A stretch of 64,000 nt of DNA from Topomyia yanbarensis (Eukaryota > Arthropoda > Insecta > Diptera > Culicidae), in the NCBI RefSeq assembly GCF_030247195.1, contig NC_080671.1, forward strand, positions 107,433,845-107,497,844. Reading direction: 5' to 3'. The position numbers and the translations under genes were made by a program. Numbering within the stretch: the stretch's first letter is position 1; each line of letters begins with the position of its first letter. Positions 1 through 10,265 of the stretch are shown in pieces. Below the pieces are notes generated by a model. The model was not told the DNA's origin. It saw nothing but the letters and a program-made list of their open reading frames with translations, and ran no database searches.

Positions 1-524
1 CGCTATGCCCGCCTTAGTCTGATCTTCTAATTTGGTACAAATACATATATTTGATATCCAATATGCAGTAGTTTTTAAAATCATACACAAGATATTGAAT
101 TTTTTTTGAAAGTAGTGACCAAAATTTTAGATTCCGTTAAAAATCCGGGCCCCCTTAAAAACTCCGGGCCCGTGAGAAACACCCCGTCCCCACCCCCCTC
201 TCGGCGGCCCTGCATGTCTCTCATAAAAGAACACTACATGTACTCTAGTAAAAGTTTAGACAAGATGAGTTTGACATATTCAAACGAGCAGAAGTTTTTT
301 TTTGTATTCAAGTGAGCATCTTATATAAACGTTTCAAGTAGAAAGTACAGTGGTATTGACCAACTTTGTGCTTCGGTTGACTTCTTGAAAAGCAAATCGA
401 AAAAAACAACATTTTTCAAACACATTGTTTGATAAACCATTCCATTTTCGTTGTTCGAGAATGAAACAATTTACTATCAGATTTCAAAGGTTTTTCGTCG
501 AATATGCGGTGTTATAATGTATAG
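1..524. other. Non-coding, TE-like edge
   Basis: I see no gene here. A GC-rich patch at about 145-215 (CCGGGCCC and C-run segments, then CCCCTCTCGGCGGCCCTGC) read on the minus strand begins GCAGGGCCGCCGAGAGGGG. That looks like a TE terminus of the G-run type also seen at 7462 and 45372. The rest is AT-rich. Confidence 0.3.
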
Positions 525-1163
525 AAATTGATAGGTCGTCGTTTTTAATATAAAAATATTCACTAAATAGTGATAATACATATAGTTGAGGATAACTAAG
601 TTGTCTATTGTTTGAAGTAGGCAACTCTATTTTATATTCTTCTTTATGAAAATTAACGATGAAACGTCTACTTGTTCAATAATGAAAGAATAATTAGAAT
701 CTGTCAACAAACCATTGAGATATGGCCTTTTGAAGTAAACATTCTTTTATCCATTTTTTTAAATTTACACATAATATTTAAAGTTTGGTAAACAACCCTA
801 TTCTCATATTTTTTCAGTGCACCATATAAATAACACCTTTTGTACATTATATTTATGTAATTAAATGGTAAGGTTTCTTTTTAAAACCGCGACATGTATA
901 AACGATCTAAATAGTCCATGGACAAACATGAATTCACGCTTGAAGTCTGGTAGAAAACCCATCTATGACTGCATACCACATCCACACCGTTGTAACTTTC
1001 GATTCCGTCAATGAAATATTTTCAAACTTGCAGGGGATGTACTTGATTACTAAATCTTTTGAATGTCAAGTACCAAGTTTTGTTTATAAAGATAGAACCA
1101 AACCCGTGGGTGTTTGCTGGTAGCCTTATGAAACATATCATAAAACTTCAAATCACCATATTC
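525..1163 (+). repeat. Solo arm of the large foldback family
   Basis: This stretch matches, with scattered substitutions, the right arm of the foldback at 46309-48400. Shared blocks include the text around CAACCCTATTCTCATATTTTTTCAG (about 797-821), the CGATTCCGTCAATGAAATATT block (about 1000) and the AAACCCGTGGGTGTTTGCTGG block (about 1098). Only one arm is present, so this is a partial or solo copy. No protein is supported. Confidence 0.75.
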
Positions 1164-1225
1164 CTCCTTCCTCCTAAAGCTTTAAAGCGCTTTAGGTTAT
1201 GCAATTATTAGGTTTTCAGATCATT
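1164..1225. other. Short spacer between repeats
   Basis: Unassigned sequence between the foldback arm and the next repeat. It contains a small palindrome, AAAGCTTTAAAGCGCTTT. Confidence 0.3.
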
Positions 1226-2325
1226 TTTGCCTTTCTCATATAGAAAGGTTATGCAATCACTCTGAAAAACGGCAACCTAATCCCGGCCTGGAGGGCCGAG
1301 TGTCATCTCCCATTCGACTCAGTTCGTCGAGATCGGAAAAAGTCTGTATGTGTGTGTATGTATGTGTGTATGTGTGTGTATGTGTGTGTATGTATGTGCG
1401 TATGTGTCAAATAATGTCAATCATTTTTCTCAGAGATGGCTAGACCGATTTGCCCAAACTTAGTCTCAAATGAAAGGTGCAACCTTCCCATCGGCTGCTA
1501 TTGAATTTTGGATCGATCGGAATTCTGGTTCCGGAATTACAGGTTTCAGAGTGCGGCCACACAGAAATTTCTCATATAAACTATAGGAAAAATTAAAAAT
1601 AGAATTTTAATTTTTGATGCTAAATGTGTTCAAGGTGCATGAAACGTCGAGATTTGATGCAAACTCGAAAAAAAATTTGACGACAATTCACTTTTTTGGA
1701 TTTTGGCACATTTTTGTCTTTCTCATATAGAAAGGTTATGCAATCACTCTGAAAAACGTCAACCTAATCCCGGCTGAAAAACGTCAACCTAATTTTTTTT
1801 TCGACTCGCATAAGGTTTCTGGATTTTAACAGGGGTGTAGTTGATGGTTTACGGAGAGGAGTTACACCCCCGCTCTACTGTTCACTCCCCTCCTTTAAAA
1901 ATCTCCTTAAATCACCCCTCAGACCACCACCCCATCCAGCCCTCATACCCCTCCCTTTCAACCCCATCATCTTTAAACCGCCACTATATCACAAAGCATA
2001 CCAATTTAAGCTGGGGAGTCGTTCGTTCATGGGACTTTCGCCCTCCTCACATACCCACCCCCGCATGACAAAATGAGTTAGCAAGCAGATAACATTGATC
2101 TAATGCTGATTAGGCTAATGGAGTAAGATATTTTTTTGTTTCAAGTGTTTCACCGTCAACGCGTAGCTCATCAAGTTCGTGGCTGGCATGCCATTGTGTA
2201 TAAGTGCAAAGTGTACTAAGAATGTAATGGACATTTCCACAATTATGTTGAACATAAAAGCCTCCGTGCCATAGTTTAGAGAAATGAGAAAGGCACAATT
2301 GCACCGCTAGGTGGATTAAAACAGG
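1226..2325 (-). repeat. Interspersed repeat family M, minus copy
   Basis: Read on the minus strand this begins TTTTAATCCACCTAGCGGTG (2325 downward) and ends TTTCTATATGAGAAAGGCAAAA (about 1226). Those are the termini of the copies at 23269-24652 and 30655-32040. The internal TG microsatellite (about 1344-1405), the CTCGACGAACTGAGTCGAATGG block and the CTCTGAGAAAAATGATTGAC block occur in the family order. A second terminus-like segment at 1712-1800 suggests a nested or duplicated end. The pyrimidine-rich stretch 1850-2070 is not explained by the family. I see no transposase; the copy looks non-autonomous. Confidence 0.7.
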
Positions 2326-2354
2326 TTTTTTTCTGTTTTAGATTAGAAAGATGG

Positions 2355-3018
2355 GTAGGTAATGTCAGAGACATTACCGTAATGAAGTTACATACACTTT
2401 ACTGCCCATATAAGCATAAGAGTCCCATATGGATTTTTGTCGAATATGAGATATCTGTTGGATTGTATTCTGTATCACCACTGAATCATAATGCACAAAT
2501 TGGATTACCGGGTTTGTTCAGAAAATATCGAAAAAAATACCAAAACATGTTTGTCCCATCTATAAGGCTCAATGAAAAATGTAAATGTTGAACAGCGCAT
2601 TTCTCGGCTTGCTGTTTTTCAATATGGGACTTTTATGCATATATGGGCAGTTTAGGTTGTTAATACGAATTCTGCAATTTTTACTAATTTCTGAAAGGTT
2701 TTATTAAAATAAGTCATTTCCGTATATCTAAAGGAAATAACGAAATAACGATACATGTATATCCGGTTCTCTGCTGTTGCCAAATGAATTGTTTCACTTC
2801 CATTAAATGCTCTTTTCAGGGTTACCATATGAGGATAAATATGTTCGAATATTTAAGATTTCGATGTACGTGTACCGATATTTCGGTGTTTCCATTAGAA
2901 ATTACGAAATAACTGATTTTAATACAACCGATCAGAAGATACTCAAAACTGTAGCATTTGTATTAACAGCCTAAAGTGTATTCTACTTCACTCCGGTTGT
3001 ATCTCGGACATTACCCAC
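2355..3018. mobile_element. TIR element with an inner inverted repeat
   Basis: The outer inverted repeat pairs GTAGGTAATGTC...TGAAGT..ATACACTTTA (2355-2400) with TAAAGTGTATTCTACTTCA...GACATTACCCAC (2972-3018). A second pair lies inside: ACTGCCCATATAAGCATAAG (about 2401-2421) against ATATGGGACTTTTATGCATATATGGGCAGT (about 2622-2651). This fits a decayed MITE, or one MITE nested in another. No coding capacity was seen. Confidence 0.55.
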
Positions 3019-3049
3019 TAGAGTGGGAATTGGTTATATGAAAAAAAAA

Positions 3050-3430
3050 AATAAAATTTCGCTCCGAGTAACTATTTGGGTCCCATTTAGCTGCCAGAAC
3101 AACTCTGTAAATTTTTAGTTCGACCAGTGAAACTATATTTTTGCGCCCACGGTTTAAGGTATGCATGGGATTTCGTATGGGGAAAACGTCTTTTACAAAT
3201 TAATTGTTCCAAGAGTCGCCCGTTACCTCCTAAAAATAAATAGATATCTGATTTTTATAGAAAATTTGTCAAGGAAACAAAGTCTAGAAGACCACGAAAC
3301 GATGTGATACTTGTGGAAAAAGTTAGTAAGCAAAAACCGATTGATGCCCTGAAGATTAATGAAACTTTTACTTTTCATGGCATCACTGCTGCTGACGGTC
3401 GAATTATATACAAAATCTTTAACTTTTTCT
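3050..3430 (+). pseudogene. Degenerate CxxC coding fragment, plus arm
   Basis: In one frame (about 3257-3410) the plus strand reads RKFVKETKSRRPRNDV followed by KQKPIDALKINETF. This is clearly homologous to the minus-strand frame at 3511-3891. The alignment extends upstream through the shared stretch CTATATTTTTGCGCCCAC (about 3135-3152), but the frame there is broken. The product is not recognised. With its partner it forms an inverted pair about 80 bp apart. Confidence 0.5.
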
Positions 3431-3510
3431 TATTATGTACAAAAACAAACTCAATTTATCCCTTTAAACTCTTGTGAAGCCAAATAGTATAGATAAATGA
3501 TTTAGACACA

Positions 3511-3891
3511 TTAAGAGAAGATCAAAACAAAATTGCATATAATTGGACAACCAGCAGTAGTGGTGCTAGAAAAAATGAATATTTTATCAATCGTCAGAGC
3601 ATCAATTGGTTTCAGCTTAAGAACTTTTTTCTCAAGCATCAGATCGTTTCGTAGTTTTCGAGACATTGTTTCTTTGTTAAATTTCCTACAAAAGCCACAT
3701 AACGGTTTATTTTTAGGAAGAAATGGGCGACTTGTGGAGGAATTATTTTGCATTATAGAATCCCTTGTAAACTTTAAACAGTGGGCGCAAAAATATAGTT
3801 CAAGGATCGAGCTAAGAATTTGCACAGATCTTCTAGGACCAAAATAATACCCACAAAGTTGCTCGGAGCTGGAATCTATTTTTTGTTCCAC
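3511..3891 (-). pseudogene. Unrecognised protein with two CxxC pairs
   Basis: An open frame of about 126 codons. Its start may not be an ATG. It contains YFCAHCLKFTR near residue 33 and LCGFCRKFNKETMSRKLRND near residue 64. Two CxxC pairs about 30 residues apart suggest a zinc-binding module; CGFC with the following basic stretch loosely recalls the first nanos-type finger, but the expected histidine is not evident, so I do not assign that family. A diverged inverted homologue lies at 3050-3430. It could be TE-derived or a partial host duplicate. Confidence 0.35.
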
Positions 3892-3904
3892 CCACCAATC
3901 TCTT

Positions 3905-4335
3905 TTTTTGTTCTTAGTGTCATGTCTGGTAGGTCTATGCTAAAACTAAGGATATGTTATTGTTTCTAACCCTTACCACACTGGCCGGAGTCGGCGGTAA
4001 AACATGATGATGAGTTATGTTCTACCATAGACCATGCGGTAGACTTGGGTGCAACGCCCAACTCCTACTCTGCATACGGCAAAGAATTCTTCACATTTCC
4101 TTTCGATTATGCCCATATGAGCCTGCCTAGTTCTAGTTTTCCGTTCTAAGTTTATAACTGATTCGCTCTAGAATACCTATCCGTCTTTCAATTTCATTGC
4201 TTTCGTTTCTCTTAGTCTCAAATTTGCCGAAAATAGCCAACAAAATCGATACAGTAGAACCTTGCGGCAATTAAAACATAGTAACATATTGTAACACCTA
4301 CAGATCGTTTAGCATCCTTCCAGGGGTACACAATA
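3905..4335. other. No recognised gene
   Basis: Mixed composition between two coding remnants. It may belong to the 3' side of the adjacent minus-strand Bel/Pao remnant, but no LTR was identified. Confidence 0.3.
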
Positions 4336-4339
4336 CTCT

Positions 4340-4890
4340 GTTTTAATTTCTCGGTATCTTTATTTTCCTTACCCCTAACCGTACCACTTTCCCCATCCTT
4401 CCCATCAGGGAAATGATGAAAAGACGATTCACGGCAAAGCGCAAATCTCCGGTCAACATGGGTATCGTATCATTTGAGCCAGACGCTACTGATTCCTGAG
4501 GTGTTATAATCGGGTGCTTATTCGGCAGCAGTATAGCATAAGCGGCACTGTGCTTGCACATAGATAAAATTTTTGGCTTCGGACAACTCCTGGTGCTTGA
4601 GGATTCCGATCGTGGGTGTACCGTAATGCATTCTAGCCCAAATATTGCTACAAAACCGGCACATATAGGCAACAACTGGGACAAGCTCTCGTCAGCTTGA
4701 ATATTTAGCAAAGTTAATGACTGGAACGCGATCTTGCATGCTGTAAACCTTTGGGATGTCACTGGGGATTCATCATTCCACAGAAACCTTTGGCAATGCT
4801 GGTCTTCGCTGTTGATCCGCAAAGACAAAGACAGATACCGCTTTTTGACCTGGAATAGCTGCATACGCTTATACTTCATTTTGATTCAGA
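4340..4890 (-). pseudogene. Bel/Pao LTR-retrotransposon pol fragment, deleted
   Basis: Minus strand. One frame holds EDQHCQRFLWND (4807-4772), typical of the Bel/Pao reverse transcriptase. The overlapping second frame then reads PKVYSMQ. After a jump it gives INFAKYSS (stop) REL and AYMCRFCSNI with LKHQELSEAKNF (about 4706-4590), typical of the Bel/Pao segment that joins RNase H to integrase. The catalytic RT core, RNase H and most of integrase are missing, so RT has been joined to the integrase-proximal part by deletion. Frameshifts and stops (for example TGA where W is expected after KYSS) mark it as dead. No LTRs were found on either side. Confidence 0.7.
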
Positions 4891-5110
4891 TATGCTTAGA
4901 ACTCTTTCATTATTTCTAGACAGCGAAATATTTCAGTGAATCTTGCAACCGAATGAGTCTATAAACCATGCCATTTTGTTACTTATGTGCAGGCAACAAA
5001 GTGTTTTTTTTAGTTTATTACAAATTTTACCGCAAAACACATGCCAGCAATAATGGTAAATATCCGTGAAAGCATCTTAATGGGAATCAGGGTCAAAGCA
5101 AACCACTTAC

Positions 5111-5272
5111 TTTCGTTCCAACCTGTTCCGTATTTGTAATGTATCCACCATTCGCAGCGGTGACGGCAGCGACAATATCACCCCACTTCAAAATAGCCTA
5201 GACGGCTCCTTCGCTGTCGCATAGAGTCCGCCAGAGCAAGACAAAGTAACCGCATCGCAGTTCATCACCCAT
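5111..5272 (-). pseudogene. Possible exon before a strong splice donor
   Basis: On the minus strand a strong donor (GTAAGT, 5110-5105) follows a 162-nt in-frame segment that begins ATG GGT GAT GAA at 5272. It reads LLWRTLCDSEGAV, then TAG (5200-5198), then AILKWGDIVAAVTAANGGYI. A second frame from an ATG in better context (TAAAATG, about 5294) reads VTLSCSGGLYATAKEPSRLF and then stops. Both frames look protein-like, so the reading frame is undecided. It may be the 5' exon of a host gene, a pseudogene exon or TE sequence. The surrounding 5100-5870 is richer in GC than its neighbours and has a CGG-type repeat near 5790. Confidence 0.25.
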
Positions 5273-5279
5273 AAAGTGT

Positions 5280-6519
5280 CACGCGGCATTTTAGCGCCAC
5301 TACACCGCTATCGAGTTAATTTACACAGTTGTGGTAGCTTGCTCACTCCGACGCAGACCACCCGCGCGCAACCGCACGGCGCGGCATGCCAATTGCCGCG
5401 GTTCCCTACCGTCATGGTGCCAATTTATTGGCTATAACTGAGCGCTTGACTACAATGTTACAGCAGGTGCGAAGCCATCAATTCTGAACTGATACTGAAT
5501 GGCTTTGTGTTGTGGTGTGCCCGAGGGGTGATGCAACAATTCGACTTTCGCCGAAAACTCCTTACCGATCTAACTTGATTTATAACTTTCATTTGGCTCC
5601 CTTCGTGAATCTTTCCTGGGATGATCTATTAATGCAAAGTCAGAAAGTAGGAAAATATATGATAAACAAGCAATAAGAGCGTCCATCTGTTGAGTTATGT
5701 GACCCCTCGTCCATCAATGTGTTGCCCGTGACGAATGGCTCTAATCACATGAATTAGGTGAAACTGACAGCGACACGACACGGGTTCCATGCGGCGGCGG
5801 CGGCACACCCCGGCCAACATGTACCTACAGTTTGTTATGACGCTGTCGACAACTCACTTTCCGACGAGAATGAGGGGAAAATTTTGATGTTTATATAGAA
5901 TGGGGTGGATTTGTGCTGGGGAAAACCTGTCTATCTTTTCCAGCCGAAAGTCGTTAAAACGCGTTTAGAAATGCTCCATCAAGTAAATATTTATGTGGAA
6001 CAGCCAGTGTCTATATGCTCAGTACGGAACGGAATAGAACGACGAAAGTGCTTCGAATTCCCACGCGCGAAGCGGCGAAGAAATGGGGGGAGGCGTAATG
6101 GAAAAGCCGTACCTGTGGTCAAGGTTTATTTATGGGAATTCGCCGAGCATAGCCAGCTGTTGTTTATTGGGCCGGATTCCTACACTCTGCTATTGTTGAT
6201 TTAGTTTGTTTTGTCCTATATTTTTCCATTTTCATGATTTATTGTCTCGACAAGGTACGGAGAACATCTTTCAGAGACAAATAAATGGCATATTTGCTGA
6301 GATAGTGGTTATAGAGTAACGAGTTTGTGATGAAGGGGTGTGTATGTGGAAAGGTATGGTGATTTATCTGGTTTTGGTTTCCTTCGGAAATCATAAAGTA
6401 ATCAAGCGTCTCCATAGTATTATCTAAGAATTGCAAAAGGGGTTAAAAGTTGAATTGTAGCAACTATGTATACCAAGCAAATCCATTGTTGAATGCTGCC
6501 AGGACGGTAAACTTCAAAT
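5280..6519. other. GC-richer intergenic region, no gene assigned
   Basis: 5300-5900 is moderately GC-rich with a GCGGCGGCGGCGG run near 5790. This would suit an upstream or promoter region, but no core promoter is convincing. The 99-codon open frame at 5905-6204 shows no domain. Confidence 0.3.
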
Positions 6520-6835
6520 TTTTTGGATGCCGTTTTTCACCAATAACAGGTGAGGTCGCAGGGCAACATCAAGAGAACTTCAAATCGGTTAAACCCATTC
6601 CCCAAAGAGCTTAAAGTTTGGGAATTTTGTCCAAATTGTATGGGGAATTACTCGCAGTTCACAAAATCACCGCTAGAGGTCGCTGTAAACATCCGAACAC
6701 GGAAAAAAAACTGAGAAGGAGTTAAGCTTTTGAAGATATGCCACACAATTTTGTCGAAGACTGTAAGACAATCCAATTAACGATTAAATAGTTATTAACG
6801 TTAATAGTTGGATACCGTTGATTAACATTCACAAA
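6520..6835 (-). repeat. Interspersed repeat N, minus copy
   Basis: This resembles the reverse complement of 10840-11320. Shared blocks include the TTTACAGCGACCTCTAGCGG / CCGCTAGAGGTCGCTGTAAAC stretch (here about 6671-6692), CCCCATAC..TTTGG, and the ACTTTGTCGAAGAC / GTCTTCGACAAA block. A related sequence lies at 14930-15260. It is a non-coding dispersed repeat of unknown class. Confidence 0.5.
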
Positions 6836-6867
6836 GAGCGTACTCCGCTTATCTCATGTAGGGGAAC

Positions 6868-7306
6868 ATGGGGAGACTTGACCAAGCGCAAAATTCTATT
6901 TTTGGCTATGGCGTTTTCTATTCGGTTCCTAATTTTTTTTCAAAAGTAAAATTGTTTCGATTCCTTAAGGTAATTTTAAAAGTTTGGAATGAAAAATCTC
7001 TCCCTTACAGAAAATATTCCGTGATTAATAAAGATGATATTTTAGTACTATAATAGTAATTAGTAGTCGAGTTTAATAAAAGAAATTACATCATTTAATG
7101 GAAATTAAATGATGCAATTTCTTTTATTAAACTCGACTACTAATTACTATTATAGTACTAAAATATCATCTTATTCCTTATGAAGCAGTGAAATGATTTT
7201 ACATAAAGTGGAGCAATGGAACAGTTATTACTAGAATTTTCTTGACATTGAACGCAATAACTGTTAAAGAGACTTGTCCAAGATTTCATGGGGAGACTTG
7301 ACCAAG
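6868..7306. repeat. Hairpin unit between GGGGAGACTTGACCAAG copies
   Basis: ATGGGGAGACTTGACCAAG occurs at 6868-6886 and again, in the same orientation, at 7288-7306. Between them is a near-perfect inverted repeat with arms 7031-7099 and 7104-7172 (69 bp each, one evident mismatch, 4-nt loop). Such intact arms imply a recent origin. No protein is encoded. Confidence 0.8.
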
Positions 7307-7461
7307 TGGCAATGACTATGCTTTGGTATCTACTGTTAATGTTAATCAAGCCATAAAAAATCCCACCTCAAATATAAGTCTATATATTTTAGTGTTAGTA
7401 AATAAAGTTAGCAGTAGTAGGACTGATTTCGTGAGTGTGAAAATGTAGTGTAAACAGTACA

Positions 7462-7499
7462 GTCAGTGGCGGATCCAGAGGGGGGGGGGGGGGGGGGGG
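7462..7499 (+). mobile_element. TE terminus with a 20-G run
   Basis: CAGTGGCGGATCCAGAG followed by about 20 G residues (7480-7499). The same CAGTGGCG-type end recurs at 45372 (CAGTGGCGTAGCCAGG plus a G run). It is probably the end of a DNA transposon whose other end was not found here. The exact G-run length may be affected by sequencing. Confidence 0.4.
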
Positions 7500-7539
7500 T
7501 TTGCTTGCTTTTATTGATTCATGCTTTTATTAATTCAAC

Positions 7540-8345
7540 ACCACCTATCACCGTGCAATCAAGCAAAGCGTACAGGCTGTTTGCCAATACCCAGACAGGT
7601 GCACATCGATCTTTCCACATGGGTGGATAGTCTCATTCGACACCGTTGTGCCGTGTTGAGTATTAGCACCGTTCGCTCTCATCGCAGAGATGTGGTGTAT
7701 CGTGTCGCGCGTCGGTGCTTGTTGGTTGCCTGTCGCAGTTCCCAATGCTCTGTAAATCCAACTGAACTGGCATTGGTTGTACGATGACGGGGCGGACAGG
7801 CGAGGGCTATTAGAATCATTCGAATGCCGATAAGTGTCTTTTTCGTCATATCTGGTATCGCCTATAACTTGAGAATGGATCAATAAAAAATGTTCTGCAC
7901 GGCTCAAATATTAAATTCCGTTAGAACATTGCCAGCTTGGAAAAAGTACCTAAGTATACCATAATCTAATCCGTGCTATGCTCTTATTATATTCAGCAAC
8001 TCCTACTGCCTGCAAACAAGCAAAGCGTGCACGTTATCTGCGCTGCATGCCCAGTTGCGGGGTCATCGATAGATATTTCCATTTGGCTACGTGCAGATCT
8101 TCTCGCATTGATGGATCGTCTGATACACTGGCTGTAACATAGCTGCCAACGTTTGTTCGTTTCATCACTATCGCTGAAACGTGGTGTACGCTGTTGCGCG
8201 TTGGTGCTCGTTGATCGCCTCGAGACGCACCATGCGCTACTCAACCGACATCAGTTGTACGATTATGGGAATGATATTTTGATGATAGGCAAAGGATACT
8301 CGCGTCGTTTGAATGTCGAATAGTGAATTGTCCGCCGTATCTGAT
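7540..8345. repeat. Diverged direct duplication, two ~330-bp units
   Basis: Unit 1 starts AAGCAAAGCGTACAGG (about 7560) and unit 2 starts AAGCAAAGCGTGCACG (about 8018). They share GGTGTA..C.GT.GCGCGT.GGTGCT.GTTG, GTTGTACGAT, the ATCATTCGAATGCCGA / TCGTTTGAATGTCGA block and a final CATATCTGGTATC / CGTATCTGATATC block. The separation is about 458 bp. Both are richer in GC than their flanks and carry open frames on both strands, none recognisable. Divergence is high, so the duplication is old. Confidence 0.65.
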
Positions 8346-8680
8346 ATCACACATAACTTCTAAATATGTCAATCTGAATCAATATTTTGGAATGGTAGAG
8401 TATGGAGTCATAGTAATGCGGAATACCATTCCAAAGTACTGTACTCATCTGTCCAGCCAGAAACGTCATACCATTGCTTAAAAAAGGTACATATACCTGT
8501 ACAATTACAATGTCAAACCCTGGTAATGTTTGGATTTGTTCTGTTCCTTCTGTTCTAAATTCAAAATAACGAACTTTTTCTACGACGAACCAAGTTCGAT
8601 AAAAAAGTTTAAGTACGTGAATACAGTATGAAGTTATATACAATTTACCATATTCTTAGCGAACTATTGCTAATAAAAGC

Positions 8681-9540
8681 TATTTTCGGAATGGGGTTAA
8701 CGAGTAAATGACGGAAAGGATATCTGAAGCCATTTTGCAATCCAAGATGGCAACTTTCGATTTAGATTAAATTTCAATAACCTCGGCAATGGGGTTGATG
8801 AGTAGATGCTGAAAATCGGTGTCGGAAGCCATTTTGAAAATCAAGATGGAAACTTCTGGTTTGGATAAATTCTCTATAGCCTTCACAATACGGATATTTT
8901 CGGAATAGCGTTCACGAGTACATGAGAGAAATCGATGCTAGAATCTATTTTGAAAACCGAAATGGAAACTTCTGGTTTGGATAAATTCTCTATGACTCTA
9001 TTTACAGCAATACTGTTATTTTCGGAATGGAGTTGACGAGTGCATGACAGAAATCCAAAATGGCAACTTACAGTTTAGATTAATTCTTTATAACCTTCAC
9101 AATATGGATATTTTCGGAATGGGTTTCACAAGTACATGACGGATATCGGAAAGCATTTTGAAAATCAAAACAGCGACTTCCGGTTTAGGTAAATTCGCTA
9201 TAACCTTAGCAATATGTGTATTTTCGGAATGTGAAAATTATGTAGTAGATGTGTAGGAATAGATATAGTGATGGTTATAGACAATTTTGGTCAACCGTAA
9301 GTCACTATCTTGGCCTTCAAAATGTAATCACTCATCTGATCGCCAAGTCAATTTCAAAAATACCCTTATAGCTACGGTTACAGGGAAATTTGTTCGACCA
9401 AAAGTCGCCGTCTTGGTTTTCGATATGGCGCCAAACATCCATTTACATCATATACTCATCAACCCTTTTGAAAAAATCACCATATTATTAAGGTGTCAGA
9501 GAATATTGCTTAACCGCCAGTAACCATTTTAGATTTCAAC
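8681..9540. repeat. ~100-125 bp satellite with an orientation switch
   Basis: The phrase TATTTTCGGAATG.GGTT..CGAGTA.ATGA recurs near 8681, 8790 (partial), 8893, 9019, 9106 and 9216. Between recurrences lies ...CATTTTGAAAATCAAGATGGAAACTTCTGGTTTGG... From about 9290 the same module appears reversed (CCGTAAGTCACTATCTTGGCCTTCAAAATG; GACCAAAAGTCGCCGTCTTGG; CGCCAGTAACCATTTTAGA). The array is thus about five to six direct units followed by about three inverted ones. Confidence 0.75.
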
Positions 9541-9593
9541 CCAATTATCGAGACTTCGTTGGATAATTTTCTCCAACATTTGCAATTGCAATC

Positions 9594-9605
9594 CGACAAT
9601 ACGAG
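9594..9605. repeat. Target-site duplication of the SINE, left
   Basis: CGACAATACGAG matches CTACAATATGAG at 9772-9783 in 10 of 12 positions and directly flanks the SINE. Confidence 0.65.
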
Positions 9606-9771
9606 TTTTTTTTGCTTCGATTATAGAGGTTTTAACCTTAAGGTCATTCGCCTCTTCGGGTTATAAAAATCCCTTATGATTTTTTTTTTAATCCTATGTG
9701 CGGGGTCGGGACTCGAACCCAGGTGCGCTGCGTACAAGACAATCGATTTACCAACTACGCTAGACCCACCC
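9606..9771 (-). mobile_element. tRNA-derived SINE, Feilai type
   Basis: Read on the minus strand: a tRNA-like head with A box (TAGCGTAGTTGG, around 9763-9750) and B box (GGGTTCGAGTCCC, 9720-9708). A tRNA-unrelated body follows with AACCCGAAGAGGCGAATGACCTTAAGG, then AACCTCTATAATCGAAGC and an A run. This order matches my recollection of the Feilai SINE described from Aedes aegypti. RNA polymerase III would transcribe it from the internal boxes, and mobilisation would need a LINE partner. It is 166 bp, apparently full length, with a 12-bp imperfect target duplication. It is not a tRNA gene: the acceptor stem does not pair. Confidence 0.8.
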
Positions 9772-10265
9772 CTACAATATGAGCTATGGTCAGGGGCTGT
9801 TTTCCGGTTTTGGAATGATGATAACTTTCAGTTGTTACCAGTCACCGGGTACAATATTCTGCTCAAGAAACCGGTTGAATAATTTTACACGCGTGTATTT
9901 ACAAGTGTATATTTATTTTTACTGGCGTAAGATCTCTCAATTGCAATTAATGTGCAAATTAATTTTGTTAAATTATCGTTGGAAATTTCATCATTATCAA
10001 GGGTGAATGGATAGAATTGTTACTTGAAGGAGCATTGCGAATGATATGCCGTGCGGGATAATAATCTGAACCAACTTTCCAAATTAAATTAAAAAACCTA
10101 ACGATTCGTATATATTCTAAAGAGCATGTTTTTCTAGGCAAATCATCAACAGAGCGTTGCCAATAGTTGCTCTTTTTAACATGACGTAAACTGTCAATTG
10201 TGTCATTGGATGAAGTATAATTTTATTCTTTTATTGCATAAACCGATAGAGCTCAACTTTCTTAA

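Noticed and set aside
1841..2068. Proline/serine-rich 75-codon protein
   Set aside because: It is a reading of a pyrimidine-rich stretch inside a family M copy.
4343..4879. Intact 178-codon host gene
   Set aside because: Only the N-terminal part of this frame matches Bel/Pao RT; homology then continues in another frame, so the long frame is accidental.
8681..9540. CRISPR-like array
   Set aside because: Units are ~100-125 bp, diverged along their whole length, without conserved short repeats or unique spacers, and the genome is eukaryotic.
9676..9775. tRNA gene
   Set aside because: A and B boxes are present but the acceptor stem does not pair, and a SINE body, A run and target duplication follow.
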